NCBI GenBank assembly: GCA_015200345.1
Contig: CP054187.1
Span: forward strand, 2,960,470 to 3,024,469
Direction: 5' to 3'
DNA: 64,000 nucleotides
Source: Planctomycetia bacterium
GTDB taxonomy: Bacteria > Planctomycetota > Phycisphaerae > UBA1845 > UTPLA1
Part shown: positions 24,617 to 33,305 of the stretch, in pieces
Numbering within the stretch: the stretch's first letter is position 1
How the letters are laid out: every line of letters begins with the position of its first letter
Position numbers and translations under genes: made by a program
Notes under the pieces: generated by a model
The model's input: only the letters and a program-made list of their open reading frames with translations
What the model was told of the DNA's origin: nothing
Databases searched by the model: none

Positions 24617-25594
24617 TCACTCACCCGGCGGCGGCGGCATTTCGCCGTCTTCCGGCGGCATGTCTTCGTCGGGCCGCGGCCGCGGATGACGCGGGCCTTT
24701 GCCGTCACGCATCCGCAGGCGGCGCTCATCCGGTCCGCCCAGACCCGGACCCTCGGGTCCGCCCGGCGTGCCCGGTCGCCCCGGACCGAAGCCTCGCCCT
24801 TCAAGCGGGCCGCGCTTCGGCGGCAACTTCCCGGCCTTGATGTCCTCCAGCCGCTGGTTCACGAGTTCATCGACGCGTGTCTTTTCATCCGCGAGCTTGG
24901 ACTGCTCCTCGGCGAGGCGCTCCTGCTGCTGGGCGATCCGCGCGGCGAAGTCCGCCAGCCGCGCCTCGCGCCGCGTGAGCATCAGGTTCACCTGCGAGCG
25001 AACCACTTCGCGCATCGTCGTCTCGATTTGCGTCTGCTTCGCCGCATCGCCCGTGGCGGCGCGATACTGCTCGATCAGATCGGCCAGTTGTTGCTCGCCG
25101 CGAATCTCGTCGATCAGCGTCTCGGCCATTTCGGGATGGCGCTCCTTGAGCATCTGATACTCGTGATAGACGCCGACCATGCGCCCGATCGCACGGCGGA
25201 ACCGGTCGGGGTTCTCCTCACGCAGCCGCGTGAGCCGCTGATGCATGATCGGGAACTTGTCCGCGACCATGGCCATGACCTGGTCGAGCATTTCATCGGT
25301 CAGTTCGGGCGGACCTTCGCGCCAGCGGCGGCCGCCGTCCGGACCTTCGCCGCGACGCTCGCGCATCGGCCGGCCCGGTCCGTCGTCCATGCCGTCTTCG
25401 TGGTGCCCCGGCGGCGGACCGCCGTGCATCCGCGGACCGCCCATCGGACCCCGGCGCGGCGGTCGATCCTGGTCGGCCGCACCCGGCCGGTCGTCCGGCG
25501 GCACGGTCGCCCGCGCCGACGAAACTGCCAAAAAGCTGACACTCAGCGCCAACCCCATCATGCCCGCCACTGCACACCTGATTCGCCCGTTCAT
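24617..25594 (-). CDS. Exported Pro/Gly/Arg-rich protein with a helical core, third gene of ECF module 2
   Basis: 325 residues from the ATG at 25594, which starts a signal peptide (the frame continues to 25654). A low-complexity Arg/Pro/Gly/Asp segment (about 35-95) and a second one at the C-terminus (about 260-325, ending PPPPGE) flank a long helical region (about 95-255) rich in Glu, Arg and Gln. The arrangement recalls periplasmic Spy/CpxP/ZraP-type helical proteins, but I see no diagnostic motif. It follows the sigma and membrane regulator genes on the same strand and may be their sensor or main target (inference). Confidence 0.65.
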   Translation of the reverse strand: MNGRIRCAVAGMMGLALSVSFLAVSSARATVPPDDRPGAADQDRPPRRGPMGGPRMHGGPPPGHHEDGMDDGPGRPMRERRGEGPDGGRRWREGPPELTDEMLDQVMAMVADKFPIMHQRLTRLREENPDRFRRAIGRMVGVYHEYQMLKERHPEMAETLIDEIRGEQQLADLIEQYRAATGDAAKQTQIETTMREVVRSQVNLMLTRREARLADFAARIAQQQERLAEEQSKLADEKTRVDELVNQRLEDIKAGKLPPKRGPLEGRGFGPGRPGTPGGPEGPGLGGPDERRLRMRDGKGPRHPRPRPDEDMPPEDGEMPPPPGE

Positions 25595-25706
25595 GTTCTT
25601 GCCCTTTGTTTTCTTGTCTGCCCGCGCCGGCGATTGCCGGAACGCGCCACCCACACCCTTGCCCGCTCATGTCTGCATTCTGCTTACGATCCAATCGTCC
25701 CCACGT

Positions 25707-26141
25707 TTACGCGCCGATCTCCAGGGCCGCTTCGCGCACGCCCGACAGCACATCGTCCAGCGATTCGGACTCCAGGGCGGACAACTCGCGTTCCCAGTCG
25801 CTGTAGCGGCTAAGCTGCTCGGTGGTATCGATCGACAGCGGAATCGGCTCGCCCGTTTCCGCCGCCGTCAACGACGAACGACCCGGTCCGGGGAGGGAGT
25901 ACCAACCGACCCCGATTGCCAACAGCAACGCCGCCGCAGCCGCCAGCGAGCCGTGCCAGCCGGAGATTCGCCGCATGGGAGCGGCCCGCTCCCCCACGCG
26001 GTCACTACCCAACTCCGCGGTCAAAACTTCTTTCATACGCGCGATGGCCTTCGGCGACGGCGACGGCGTCTCGAACTGCCGCAACCACCGCTCGCCTTCG
26101 GCGATCTCGCGTTCCAGATTGTCCGGATCAAACGACCGCAT
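25707..26141 (-). CDS. Probable membrane anti-sigma factor (ECF module 2)
   Basis: 144 residues with one membrane helix (about residues 68-84) after a charged N-terminal region containing WLRQFETPSPSP. There is no HxxxCxxC zinc site, so if it binds the sigma factor it does so with a zinc-free domain. It starts 17 bp after the ECF sigma stop on the same strand, the classic position for an anti-sigma. The outer region is short and Glu/Ser-rich. Confidence 0.6.
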   Translation of the reverse strand: MRSFDPDNLEREIAEGERWLRQFETPSPSPKAIARMKEVLTAELGSDRVGERAAPMRRISGWHGSLAAAAALLLAIGVGWYSLPGPGRSSLTAAETGEPIPLSIDTTEQLSRYSDWERELSALESESLDDVLSGVREAALEIGA

Positions 26142-26158
26142 GACTCGACTCCTGCCTG

Positions 26159-26785
26159 CTAAACGCTCAACTTGCCGCCGGATTGCCGGGCGAAACGGTT
26201 CGATTCCCGCGATTCCATCAACTCACGCAGGCGACGCAGGCCGCGATGCCCGCGCGCGAGGGCCGTCCCCAGCGGCGTGCCCGTCGCCTCGGCGATCTCC
26301 TTGAACGACATCTGTGAAAAATGTCGTAGCATGATGACTTCCCGTTCGCCGTCCGGAAGCTGCGCCAGCGCCGCATTCAGGGCGTCTACTTCTTCGCCCA
26401 GCGCCATGCGGGCATCGGCCGCCGGCTCTTCACCGGCTAACTCGTCCAGTACGGGCGATTCGCTGCCGCACCCGGTGGAATCAGTGCCGTGACCCGACAG
26501 TTGACGCGGTCGGCGACGCTGCTGCCGAACCCGGTCGCGCACCAGGTTCGCGGCGATTCGAAACAGCCAGGACTCGAATCGGCCGTCGTCCTCGTAATAC
26601 GCCAGCATCCGTACGACGCGAACGAAGACCTCCTGCGTCAAGTCTTCGGCGTCGGCCCGCGAGCCGGTCGAGCGGTAAAAAAAACCAAAGATTCGGCCCG
26701 CGAAGAGATCGACCAGCCGGTGCATGGCCGGAGCATCGCCGCGCTTGGCCAGCTCAATCGCCTGCCGCAACGAGGCGTCATCCAT
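26159..26785 (-). CDS. ECF-family RNA polymerase sigma factor (module 2)
   Basis: 208 residues from the ATG at 26785, which has GAGG 6 nt upstream; a GTG four codons earlier (26797) is an alternative. Region 2 shows SRADAEDLTQEVFVRVV and the SWLFRIAANLVRD core-binding segment. Region 4 has GEREVIMLRHFSQMSFKEIAEATG and the recognition helix LGTALARGHRGLRRL. An Asp/Gly/Ser-rich linker separates them. It heads a three-gene operon with the membrane regulator and the exported helical protein. Confidence 0.88.
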   Translation of the reverse strand: MDDASLRQAIELAKRGDAPAMHRLVDLFAGRIFGFFYRSTGSRADAEDLTQEVFVRVVRMLAYYEDDGRFESWLFRIAANLVRDRVRQQRRRPRQLSGHGTDSTGCGSESPVLDELAGEEPAADARMALGEEVDALNAALAQLPDGEREVIMLRHFSQMSFKEIAEATGTPLGTALARGHRGLRRLRELMESRESNRFARQSGGKLSV

Positions 26786-26917
26786 CTCCGACCTCACAGG
26801 AGGCCTAACGCGGCCCGGCGTGGTTCATTGCCGGTATTCGAGAGCAGCCCGGGTGAATCCGACATTGGTTATCGGAACCAGCTTGACGGCCCATGGCGAA
26901 TAAGCTCCAGCAAGCAC

Positions 26918-26945
26918 TTGAAAAAAGCGCGAACCGACTTACACT
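26918..26945 (+). promoter_or_regulatory. Promoter for rpmB
   Basis: TTGAAA (26918-26923) and TACACT (26940-26945) with a 16-nt spacer, about 50 nt before the ATG at 26995. Confidence 0.55.
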
Positions 26946-26994
26946 TGCCGGATTCTACGGAACTGTTGGGATTTGGACACCGTCGAGGTGCAGC

Positions 26995-27258
26995 ATGCCA
27001 CGCGTTTGTAAGTTCACAGGGAAGAAGACGACCACCGGCCGCCAGTACACCCATCGCGGCAAGGCCAAGTACCTGGGCGGCGTCGGTACCAAGGTCACGG
27101 GTCGCACCAAGCGGAAGTTCAAGCCCAACCTTCAAAAGGTCCGTGCCCTCGTCGACGGCAAGATCACGCGGATTCTTGTCTCCACCAAGGCGATTCGCAT
27201 GGGGCTGGTGGTGAAGCCGGTGCGGCGCAACTGGAAGCCCGAGGCCGCATCGGCCTGA
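26995..27258 (+). CDS. rpmB: 50S ribosomal protein L28
   Basis: 87 residues. The frame is open from 26893, but the ATG at 26995 has GAGGTG 5 nt upstream and begins the family sequence MPRVCKFTGKKTTTG. The central RKFKPNLQ segment and the C-terminal STKAIRMG stretch are conserved L28 features. Only one of the four zinc cysteines of C+ L28 forms remains, so it is a zinc-independent type. A promoter lies just upstream and gatCA follow 84 bp downstream. Confidence 0.9.
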   Translation: MPRVCKFTGKKTTTGRQYTHRGKAKYLGGVGTKVTGRTKRKFKPNLQKVRALVDGKITRILVSTKAIRMGLVVKPVRRNWKPEAASA

Positions 27259-27342
27259 CGCGGCCTTCGCCGATCCGAGGTTCCTGGCTGGACATCTCCG
27301 CCAGACCCGTGCAAGCTTCTGCGCACGAGGTTTGAATCGTCC

Positions 27343-27645
27343 ATGCCCGCCATTGATCCCAAGCTCGTCGAACACATCGCGCACCTGGCGCGGCTGAAGC
27401 TGCCGCCGGATCGGCTGGCGGTCTATGCCGGCCAACTCGGCGACATCCTGACGTATGTCGCGCTGTTGAACGAAGTCAACACGGATGGGGTGGAGCCAAC
27501 GGCGCACCCGATGCCGATGGCGAACGTCTGGCGTGAGGACGTGCCGGGCGAGTCGCTCGGCGCTGATCGCGCGCTGGCCAACGCGCCGCAGCGCGACACG
27601 CCGTACTTCAAAGTTCCCAAGCTGCTCGATCAGGGGTCGGCATGA
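27343..27645 (+). CDS. gatC: Asp-tRNA(Asn)/Glu-tRNA(Gln) amidotransferase subunit C
   Basis: 100 residues, the usual size. It has the conserved helices [12 protein letters not shown] and [20 protein letters not shown], then the wrapping tail with [10 protein letters not shown] and a closing [10 protein letters not shown]. GatC stabilises the GatAB transamidosome that makes Gln-tRNA or Asn-tRNA from the mischarged form. Its stop overlaps the gatA start as ATGA. gatB is not in this window. Confidence 0.92.
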   Translation: MPAIDPKLVEHIAHLARLKLPPDRLAVYAGQLGDILTYVALLNEVNTDGVEPTAHPMPMANVWREDVPGESLGADRALANAPQRDTPYFKVPKLLDQGSA

Positions 27646-29060
27646 GCGAATCGGCGGTTCAGCAGGTCGCCGCGTCGCTCGAGCGCTTCGCGCGGCTCGA
27701 CTCGAAGCTTCAATGCGCGATCAGTTTGTTGGAAGCGCCTGCGCGGAAAAGGGCGGCTGATCTCGATGCCGCGGCTTCGCGCGGTGAGTCGCGCGGGGCA
27801 CTGCACGGTGTGCCCGTGGCGGTGAAGGACGTGTTCTGCACCGACGAGGGCACGACGACCTGCGGGTCGAAGATGCTGGCGGGCTTCAAGTCGCCTTACA
27901 ACGCGCACTGCGTTGAGCGGTTGCTGGACGCCGGTGCGGTCATCGTCGCCAAGACCAACACCGACGAGTTCGCCATGGGCTCGTCCACCGAGAACTCGGC
28001 CTATTTTCCAACGCGAAACCCGTGGGACCCCGATCGCGTGCCGGGCGGATCGTCGGGCGGGTCGGTGGCGGCCGTGGCGGCGCGGATCGTGCCGTACGCG
28101 CTGGGTTCGGACACGGGCGGATCGATCCGGCAGCCGGCGTCGTTCTGCGGCGTGTGCGGGTTGAAGCCGACGTACGGCCGCGTGTCGCGCTACGGGCTGG
28201 TGGCGTTCGCGAGCAGTCTGGATCACGTCGCGCCGTGCGCGACGAGTGCCGAGGGTCTGGCCCGCGTGCTGGGCTGCATCGCGGGAAAGGACGCGCGCGA
28301 TTCAACCAGCGTGGATCAGCCGGTGCCGGATTATGCGGCGGAGCTGGGCAAGCCGCTGGGATCGCTTCGGCTGGGCGTGCCGCGGGAATACTTCGGCGAG
28401 GGGCTGGATGGCGAAGTGCGGGCGGCGGTGGAAGCGGCGATCGAGCAGTATCGAAAGCTGGGAGCGGCCGTCGCGGACATCTCGCTGCCGCACACGAAAT
28501 ATACAATCGCCTGTTATTACCTGATCTGCACGGCCGAGGCGTCGAGCAATCTGGCGCGATACGACGGCGTGCATTTCGGGCATCGCACGGCGACCGGCAG
28601 CGATTTCATCGAGATGGTCGCGGCGAGCCGGGCCGAGGGCTTCGGGCCGGAGGTGGCGCGGCGGATCATGCTGGGCACCTATGCCCTGTCGAGCGGATAC
28701 TACGATGCGTACTATCTCAAGGCGCTGAAGGTGCGGACGCTGATTGCGCGGGATTTCCGCGCGGCGTTTGAGAAATGCGACGTGATCGTGTCGCCCACGA
28801 CGCCGACGGCGGCCTTTCGCCTCGGCGAAAAGTGCGGCGACCCGTTGCAGATGTACCTGGCAGATATCTATACGACCGCTGCGAACCTCGCCGGCATTCC
28901 CGCGGCGTCGATCCCCTGCGGGTTCACGTCGGACGGCCTGCCGATCGGCTTGCAATTGATGGCCCCCGCTTTCGCCGAAGCCCGGCTGCTGCAAGTCGCC
29001 CATGCCTACCAGCAGGTGACGGATTATCACACGCGCGTACCGCCGATGTGCGCCGCGTAG
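27642..29060 (+). CDS. gatA: Asp-tRNA(Asn)/Glu-tRNA(Gln) amidotransferase subunit A
   Basis: 472 residues. It is an amidase-signature enzyme with the catalytic Lys in PVAVKDVF, the Gly/Ser-rich loop [14 protein letters not shown] carrying the cis-Ser, and the nucleophile Ser in [10 protein letters not shown]. Later motifs [14 protein letters not shown] and [12 protein letters not shown] are typical of GatA. It releases ammonia from glutamine for the GatB kinase step. It is coupled to gatC by a 4-bp overlap and converges on the nuclease gene with only 10 bp between. Confidence 0.94.
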   Translation: MSESAVQQVAASLERFARLDSKLQCAISLLEAPARKRAADLDAAASRGESRGALHGVPVAVKDVFCTDEGTTTCGSKMLAGFKSPYNAHCVERLLDAGAVIVAKTNTDEFAMGSSTENSAYFPTRNPWDPDRVPGGSSGGSVAAVAARIVPYALGSDTGGSIRQPASFCGVCGLKPTYGRVSRYGLVAFASSLDHVAPCATSAEGLARVLGCIAGKDARDSTSVDQPVPDYAAELGKPLGSLRLGVPREYFGEGLDGEVRAAVEAAIEQYRKLGAAVADISLPHTKYTIACYYLICTAEASSNLARYDGVHFGHRTATGSDFIEMVAASRAEGFGPEVARRIMLGTYALSSGYYDAYYLKALKVRTLIARDFRAAFEKCDVIVSPTTPTAAFRLGEKCGDPLQMYLADIYTTAANLAGIPAASIPCGFTSDGLPIGLQLMAPAFAEARLLQVAHAYQQVTDYHTRVPPMCAA

Positions 29061-29070
29061 CATCCAGCGC

Positions 29071-30336
29071 CTACATGCCGATCAACGCGCTGACAAACCC
29101 GCTTATGTCCGCGGCGTCCACCAGGCCGTTGCCGGAAAAATCGCCCTTGGCGATGCGCAGCGGGTCGTTGGCCGGCCCGGTCGTTATCAATCGCACGAAC
29201 CAGTCGATGTCGCCGCCGTTGACGGCTGCGTCGAGGTTGACGTCGCCATTGGCGGGGACGGGCACCGTCAGTCGGAAGTCGATGACCAGAGGCAGGTGGT
29301 CGTAGCCGCCCGGAGGTGACAGAACAACGTCATATTGCTGCAAGCCGTTCGCGGCGAGTTCGGAGGTGGTCATGGTGACGGTGTTCAGCACGAGCTTCTT
29401 CGCGGCGTTGATGGCGGTATCGGTGTAAATCGCGTAATCCAGCCGACCGGGATCAAAGCCGCTGCCGTCCTCGCGCCACGTGTAATCGGCCGGGCCGACG
29501 AGGTTGTGAAGCGGGTGCACGTCGGTGCTGCACGAGGCGTCCCAGTCGGGCGGGGAGTCGGGTCCGTACGTTGTGTTGTTGCTGATGTCGCCGCAGAGGA
29601 CCGTGTTGAGCGGGGCAAGCGAGCCGACGATGTTGAGATCGCCGAGGACGAGCATCGGCGTGCCGGTCGGCAGCGTGATGGACCCGCCGGCGGTTCGGGC
29701 GTCTCGAAGCCAGGCGATGATCGAATCGGCCTGCTTCTGGCGGCGGTTGTCGTTGGTCGCGCCGCTGCAGCATTTAAAATGCTCGTTGATGATGTAAAGG
29801 TCCCGCGCGAAGCGATCATTCGGCAGATCGACGAGTACCATGACGCGCGGCAAGTCCCCCGCGGGGGTCGTCTGGGTGGCAATCATCGAGAGCGGCCAGC
29901 GGCTGACTGTGACGTTGTTGTAGCCGATGGCGCCGTGCCAGCTCGCGCCGCCGGGCAGGGGCAGCACGTCGTTGAAGATGGCGGTGACGTCGCTGACGGG
30001 CCGGCTGCCGTTGATTTCCTGAAGCGTCATGATGTCGGGGTTGATGGCGGCGATGAGCCGGCGAAACTCGGCGACTTTGTTGCAGCAGCGGAAGGAGTGA
30101 TTGTTCGGGTCGTTGTCGGGGAAGATGGAATCCCAGTTGACGTTGTAGTCCGCGATGCGCAAATCACTGGGCCACTGGCGGTCGAGGAAGGTGCCGGTCT
30201 GGGCGTGAGCGATTCCGTTCGATCCGAATGCAATCGCCGCAAGTACCAATCGAGGTGACTGCGCGAGCAATCGGGTGCAGCACTTTTTCACCGGGGCGAC
30301 AGGCTCCGGCTCTGACTTGCGAGAATCGTTACACAT
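29071..30336 (-). CDS. Secreted endonuclease/exonuclease/phosphatase-family protein with dockerin-like C-terminus
   Basis: 421 residues. A basic N-terminus with a hydrophobic stretch (about 23-45, ending AHAQT) is a signal peptide. The EEP domain shows ADYNVNWD, TLQEINGS with the metal-binding Glu, LGDLNIVG and a final DHLPLVIDF motif. The last 60 residues hold two EF-hand-like calcium loops, GDVNLDAAVNGGDIDW and GDFSGNGLVDAADISGF, the planctomycete dockerin-like pair. This predicts an extracellular nuclease or phosphodiesterase. Its start overlaps the preA stop by 8 bp, so it is read in the same transcript. Confidence 0.85.
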   Translation of the reverse strand: MCNDSRKSEPEPVAPVKKCCTRLLAQSPRLVLAAIAFGSNGIAHAQTGTFLDRQWPSDLRIADYNVNWDSIFPDNDPNNHSFRCCNKVAEFRRLIAAINPDIMTLQEINGSRPVSDVTAIFNDVLPLPGGASWHGAIGYNNVTVSRWPLSMIATQTTPAGDLPRVMVLVDLPNDRFARDLYIINEHFKCCSGATNDNRRQKQADSIIAWLRDARTAGGSITLPTGTPMLVLGDLNIVGSLAPLNTVLCGDISNNTTYGPDSPPDWDASCSTDVHPLHNLVGPADYTWREDGSGFDPGRLDYAIYTDTAINAAKKLVLNTVTMTTSELAANGLQQYDVVLSPPGGYDHLPLVIDFRLTVPVPANGDVNLDAAVNGGDIDWFVRLITTGPANDPLRIAKGDFSGNGLVDAADISGFVSALIGM

Positions 30337-31822
30337 GGCTGGGCGGCTCGATTTTCTGCATCTCGCCGGAGGCGAGCTTGGCCTGGTATTCCTTCCAGTT
30401 CATCTTCGGCAGGCCGCTGTCGACCTGTTTCATCGTGATGCAGCCTTCCACCGGGCAGACGAGCGAGCACATGTTGCAGCCGACGCAGGTGTCCTGCTTG
30501 ATGGAGAAGACACCGACGTAGCCGTCGCCCGCGCCGGGCAGCACTTCGACATCGCCGCTTTTGTGAAAGTGCATGTCGGGGTTGATGAGGCGGTGGCCGT
30601 TGCCGTTGGTGTTCGCGGGATGGGCCCGCACAGCGGACCCTGCTGCTGCACCCTCACCCCGGCCCTCTCCCTGGGAGGGAGAGGGGGCAGCGCCGTAGCG
30701 CTTGGTGAACTCATCCAGCGGCACCTTCTCCCACTTGATCGACTGGTGGCATCCGTCCTCGCAGGCGATGTAGCACAGCCCGCAGTGGATGCACTTGGCC
30801 TGGTTTATCTCGGCGACGACTTTGTATGACAGATCGAGATCGCCCCAGTCGACGATGTTGGGCACGCTTCTTCCGATGAAGTCAGACGTCTTCTTGAAGC
30901 CGCGCTCGCGCATCCAGTTTTTCATGCCGCTGATCATGTGTTCGACGATTCGGAAGCCGTAATGCATGACGGCGGTGCAGACTTGGACACTGGTCGCGCC
31001 GAGGAGCATGAACTCGACGGCGTCCTGCCAGGCCTGGATGCCGCCGATGCCGCTGATGGGGATGCCGACGCCGGGGTCGGCGGCGATGCTCGAGACCATG
31101 TTGAGGGCGATCGGTTTGACCGCCGGGCCGCAGTAGCCGCCGTGCGAGCCGCGACCGGCGACGTTGGGCCTGGGGGCGAACGAATTGAGATCGACGCCCA
31201 TGATGGAGTTGATGGTGTTGATGAGCGAGACGGCGTCGGCCCCGCCGTTCTTCGCGGCGCGAGCGATGGCGCGCACATCGGTGACGTTCGGCGTCAGCTT
31301 GACGATCACCGGGATGCGCGACGCCTCCTTCACCCACGACGTGATCATCTCGGCGTATTGCGGCACCTGGCCGACGGCGGCGCCCATGCCGCGTTCGCTC
31401 ATGCCGTGGGGGCAGCCGAAGTTCAGTTCGAACCCGTCGCAGCCGGTGTCCTGGGTGCGCTTGACGATGTCGTGCCAGGTTTCGCGTTTCGACTCGACCA
31501 TGAGTGACACGAACAGGGCATGATCCGGGAAGTCGCGCTTCACGTCGCGGATCTCGGCGAGATTCACGTCCAGCGGGCGGTCGGTGATCAGCTCGATGTT
31601 GTTCAGGCCCATGACCTTGCGGCCGTCGTAATCGACCGCGCCGTAGCGACTGGAGACGTTGACGATCGGTTCGTGGGTGAGGGTCTTCCAGACCGCGCCG
31701 CCCCAGCCGGCCTCGAAGGCGCGACGGACCTGGTAGCCGCTGTTGGTCGGCGGGGCCGATGCGAGCCAGAAGGGGTTGGGCGATTTCACGCCGCAGAAGG
31801 TGATGGAGAGGTCGGGTTGCAT
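30329..31822 (-). CDS. preA: NAD-dependent dihydropyrimidine dehydrogenase subunit PreA-like protein
   Basis: 497 residues. The N-terminal 310 form a dihydroorotate-dehydrogenase-type FMN barrel: NPFWLASAPPTNSG, ELNFGCPHGMSERGMGA, VKLTPNVTD and GIGGIQ. Two 4Fe-4S motifs follow, CIHCGLCYIACEDGC and CVGCNMCSLVCPVEGC. Between them an extra stretch containing APSPSQGEGRGEG is encoded by an interspersed repeat (30650-30690). PreA with PreT reduces uracil and thymine; preT is not adjacent, so the electron donor must be encoded elsewhere or the role differs. The downstream nuclease overlaps its stop. Confidence 0.87.
   Translation of the reverse strand: MQPDLSITFCGVKSPNPFWLASAPPTNSGYQVRRAFEAGWGGAVWKTLTHEPIVNVSSRYGAVDYDGRKVMGLNNIELITDRPLDVNLAEIRDVKRDFPDHALFVSLMVESKRETWHDIVKRTQDTGCDGFELNFGCPHGMSERGMGAAVGQVPQYAEMITSWVKEASRIPVIVKLTPNVTDVRAIARAAKNGGADAVSLINTINSIMGVDLNSFAPRPNVAGRGSHGGYCGPAVKPIALNMVSSIAADPGVGIPISGIGGIQAWQDAVEFMLLGATSVQVCTAVMHYGFRIVEHMISGMKNWMRERGFKKTSDFIGRSVPNIVDWGDLDLSYKVVAEINQAKCIHCGLCYIACEDGCHQSIKWEKVPLDEFTKRYGAAPSPSQGEGRGEGAAAGSAVRAHPANTNGNGHRLINPDMHFHKSGDVEVLPGAGDGYVGVFSIKQDTCVGCNMCSLVCPVEGCITMKQVDSGLPKMNWKEYQAKLASGEMQKIEPPSHV
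30650..30690. repeat. Palindromic interspersed repeat, half-copy B inside preA
   Basis: ACCCTCACCCCGG followed by CCTCTCCCTGGGAGGGAGAGG. On the minus strand it matches the first half of copy C (38281-38325) closely. The insertion keeps the preA frame and encodes the Ser-Pro-Ser-Gln-Gly-Glu-Gly-type peptide. Confidence 0.7.
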
Positions 31823-31901
31823 GTCGGGCGCTCCGATCCGCGCGCGTCAGGCGCGAAGGTGCATTATATCAAGAATTGGCCGTCTGCGCCAGCGATCGTA
31901 C

Positions 31902-31972
31902 TCAATGAGTCGAATGCGCGAGCAATCGGAGCACTGCGCGCGTTCGTCGCTTGCTTGCGCAATCGGCTTTTT
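31902..31972. repeat. GCAATCGG-type short repeat, copy 1
   Basis: It begins TCAATGAGTCGAATGCGC, has GAGCAATCGG, then GCGCGCGTTCGTCG and TTGCTTGCGCAATCGGCT. It is closely matched by 33231-33292, in the same orientation on the other side of the serine hydrolase gene. A T-rich stretch follows directly. Confidence 0.6.
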
Positions 31973-32061
31973 GTCCGGCGCGAAATGGCCGTGAATGACG
32001 GACCCGCCCTCCGTTTTGAGTATCATCGTTAAGAACGGTCCCATCCAGACGGGGTACCGAT

Positions 32062-33216
32062 ATGCGTCTCATTTCAATTTCGCCATTGGTTGCGACCATG
32101 GCCGCTTTGAGCTTTGTGCCAAGCGTTGCTGCTGATCCGCTGACAACGCAGCCGGCGGCCGACGACGTGACCGCCATTCTGAAGGATGTCCTAAAAAAAG
32201 ACCGCGTGCCGGGGATGGCGGCGGCGGTGGTTCGCTGCGAGGGGCCGATCGTGGTCGGCGTTGCAGGCAGGCGCGCGGCGCGAGGCAAACAGAAGATCGC
32301 TGCGGAGGATCGGTTTCATCTCGGCTCATGCACGAAGTCGATGACGGCGACGCTTTGCGCAATGCTCGTGGAGCAAGGTAAGTTGAAATGGGAGACGACG
32401 GTCGCCGAGGCTTTTGGCGAGCAGGCGGAGAAGTTGAACCCGGCGTATCGCACCGTCACGTTGAAGCAATTGTTGTGTCATCGCGCGGGGCTGGCGGAGG
32501 ATCGGCGGCCGGATTTGGCGACGTGGCCGAAGGTGTTGCTGCTTTCTGGGGATATGCTCAAGCAGCGGCGTTCGCTTGTTGAGATCGTGCTGTCGCGCGA
32601 GCCGGCGCACGAAGCGGATTCAAAATTTGCGTACTCGAATTACGGCTTCGCGATTGCGGGGGCGATGTGCGAGGCCGTGACCGGCGAAGCCTACGAAGCA
32701 CTGATGAAGCGAATGATGTTCGAGCCGCTGGGGATGACGACGGCTGGTTTCGGCGCGCCGGGTTCGCCAGAGAAGATCGATCAGCCGCGTGGGCACGACA
32801 CGCTGTTCGGGATGTACAGCGCCGTGCCGCCGGGGCCGGGGAGCGATAATCCGGCGGTGATCGGCCCGGCCGGCACGGTGCATTGCTCGGTCGGCGACTG
32901 GGCGAAGTATGCGCGGATGCATCTGCTCGGCGCGCGGAAACCCGAGGCTGTTCCGCTGCTCAAGCCGGCGACGGTTGAGATCCTGCACACCGATCCCTAT
33001 GAACAGGGCTATGCGTTTGGCTGGGTGATTCGCGATGAGGAGTGGGCCGGCGGGAAGATGCTGGCGCACGACGGATCGAACGGCCGCTGGTACGCGGTCG
33101 TCCTGATCGCCCCGCAGCGTGATCTCGCCATTCTCGCGGCGACCAATGCTGCCGATGACACGGCGCAGAAGGCGATTGGCGGGGCGATACGAAAACTGCG
33201 TGAGTCCTTCAAATAG
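32062..33216 (+). CDS. Exported serine hydrolase, beta-lactamase/esterase (class C-like) family
   Basis: 384 residues with a signal peptide ending SVAADP. The family triad motifs are clear: SCTKSM (SxxK, nucleophile Ser and general base Lys), YSNYG (YxN) and a late HDGSNG in place of KTG. These mark the beta-lactamase-related esterase/D-alanyl peptidase group rather than a true resistance enzyme. The substrate is unknown; cell-wall peptide or ester hydrolysis is likely. The gene is bracketed by direct copies of a short repeat (31902-31972 and 33231-33292). Confidence 0.84.
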   Translation: MRLISISPLVATMAALSFVPSVAADPLTTQPAADDVTAILKDVLKKDRVPGMAAAVVRCEGPIVVGVAGRRAARGKQKIAAEDRFHLGSCTKSMTATLCAMLVEQGKLKWETTVAEAFGEQAEKLNPAYRTVTLKQLLCHRAGLAEDRRPDLATWPKVLLLSGDMLKQRRSLVEIVLSREPAHEADSKFAYSNYGFAIAGAMCEAVTGEAYEALMKRMMFEPLGMTTAGFGAPGSPEKIDQPRGHDTLFGMYSAVPPGPGSDNPAVIGPAGTVHCSVGDWAKYARMHLLGARKPEAVPLLKPATVEILHTDPYEQGYAFGWVIRDEEWAGGKMLAHDGSNGRWYAVVLIAPQRDLAILAATNAADDTAQKAIGGAIRKLRESFK

Positions 33217-33230
33217 GCAAACATCAAAGG

Positions 33231-33292
33231 TCCGATTGCGCCGGCAATCGAAGCCCTGCGCGCGTTCGTCGATTGCTTGCGCAATCGGCTCT
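33231..33292. repeat. GCAATCGG-type short repeat, copy 2
   Basis: It contains CCGATTGCGCCGGCAATCG, then CTGCGCGCGTTCGTCG and TTGCTTGCGCAATCGGCT. Over about 60 bp it is nearly identical to copy 1 and in the same orientation. It includes a small perfect stem, GATTGC-TTGC-GCAATC. Confidence 0.6.
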
Positions 33293-33305
33293 TTATATCG
33301 CGCCG

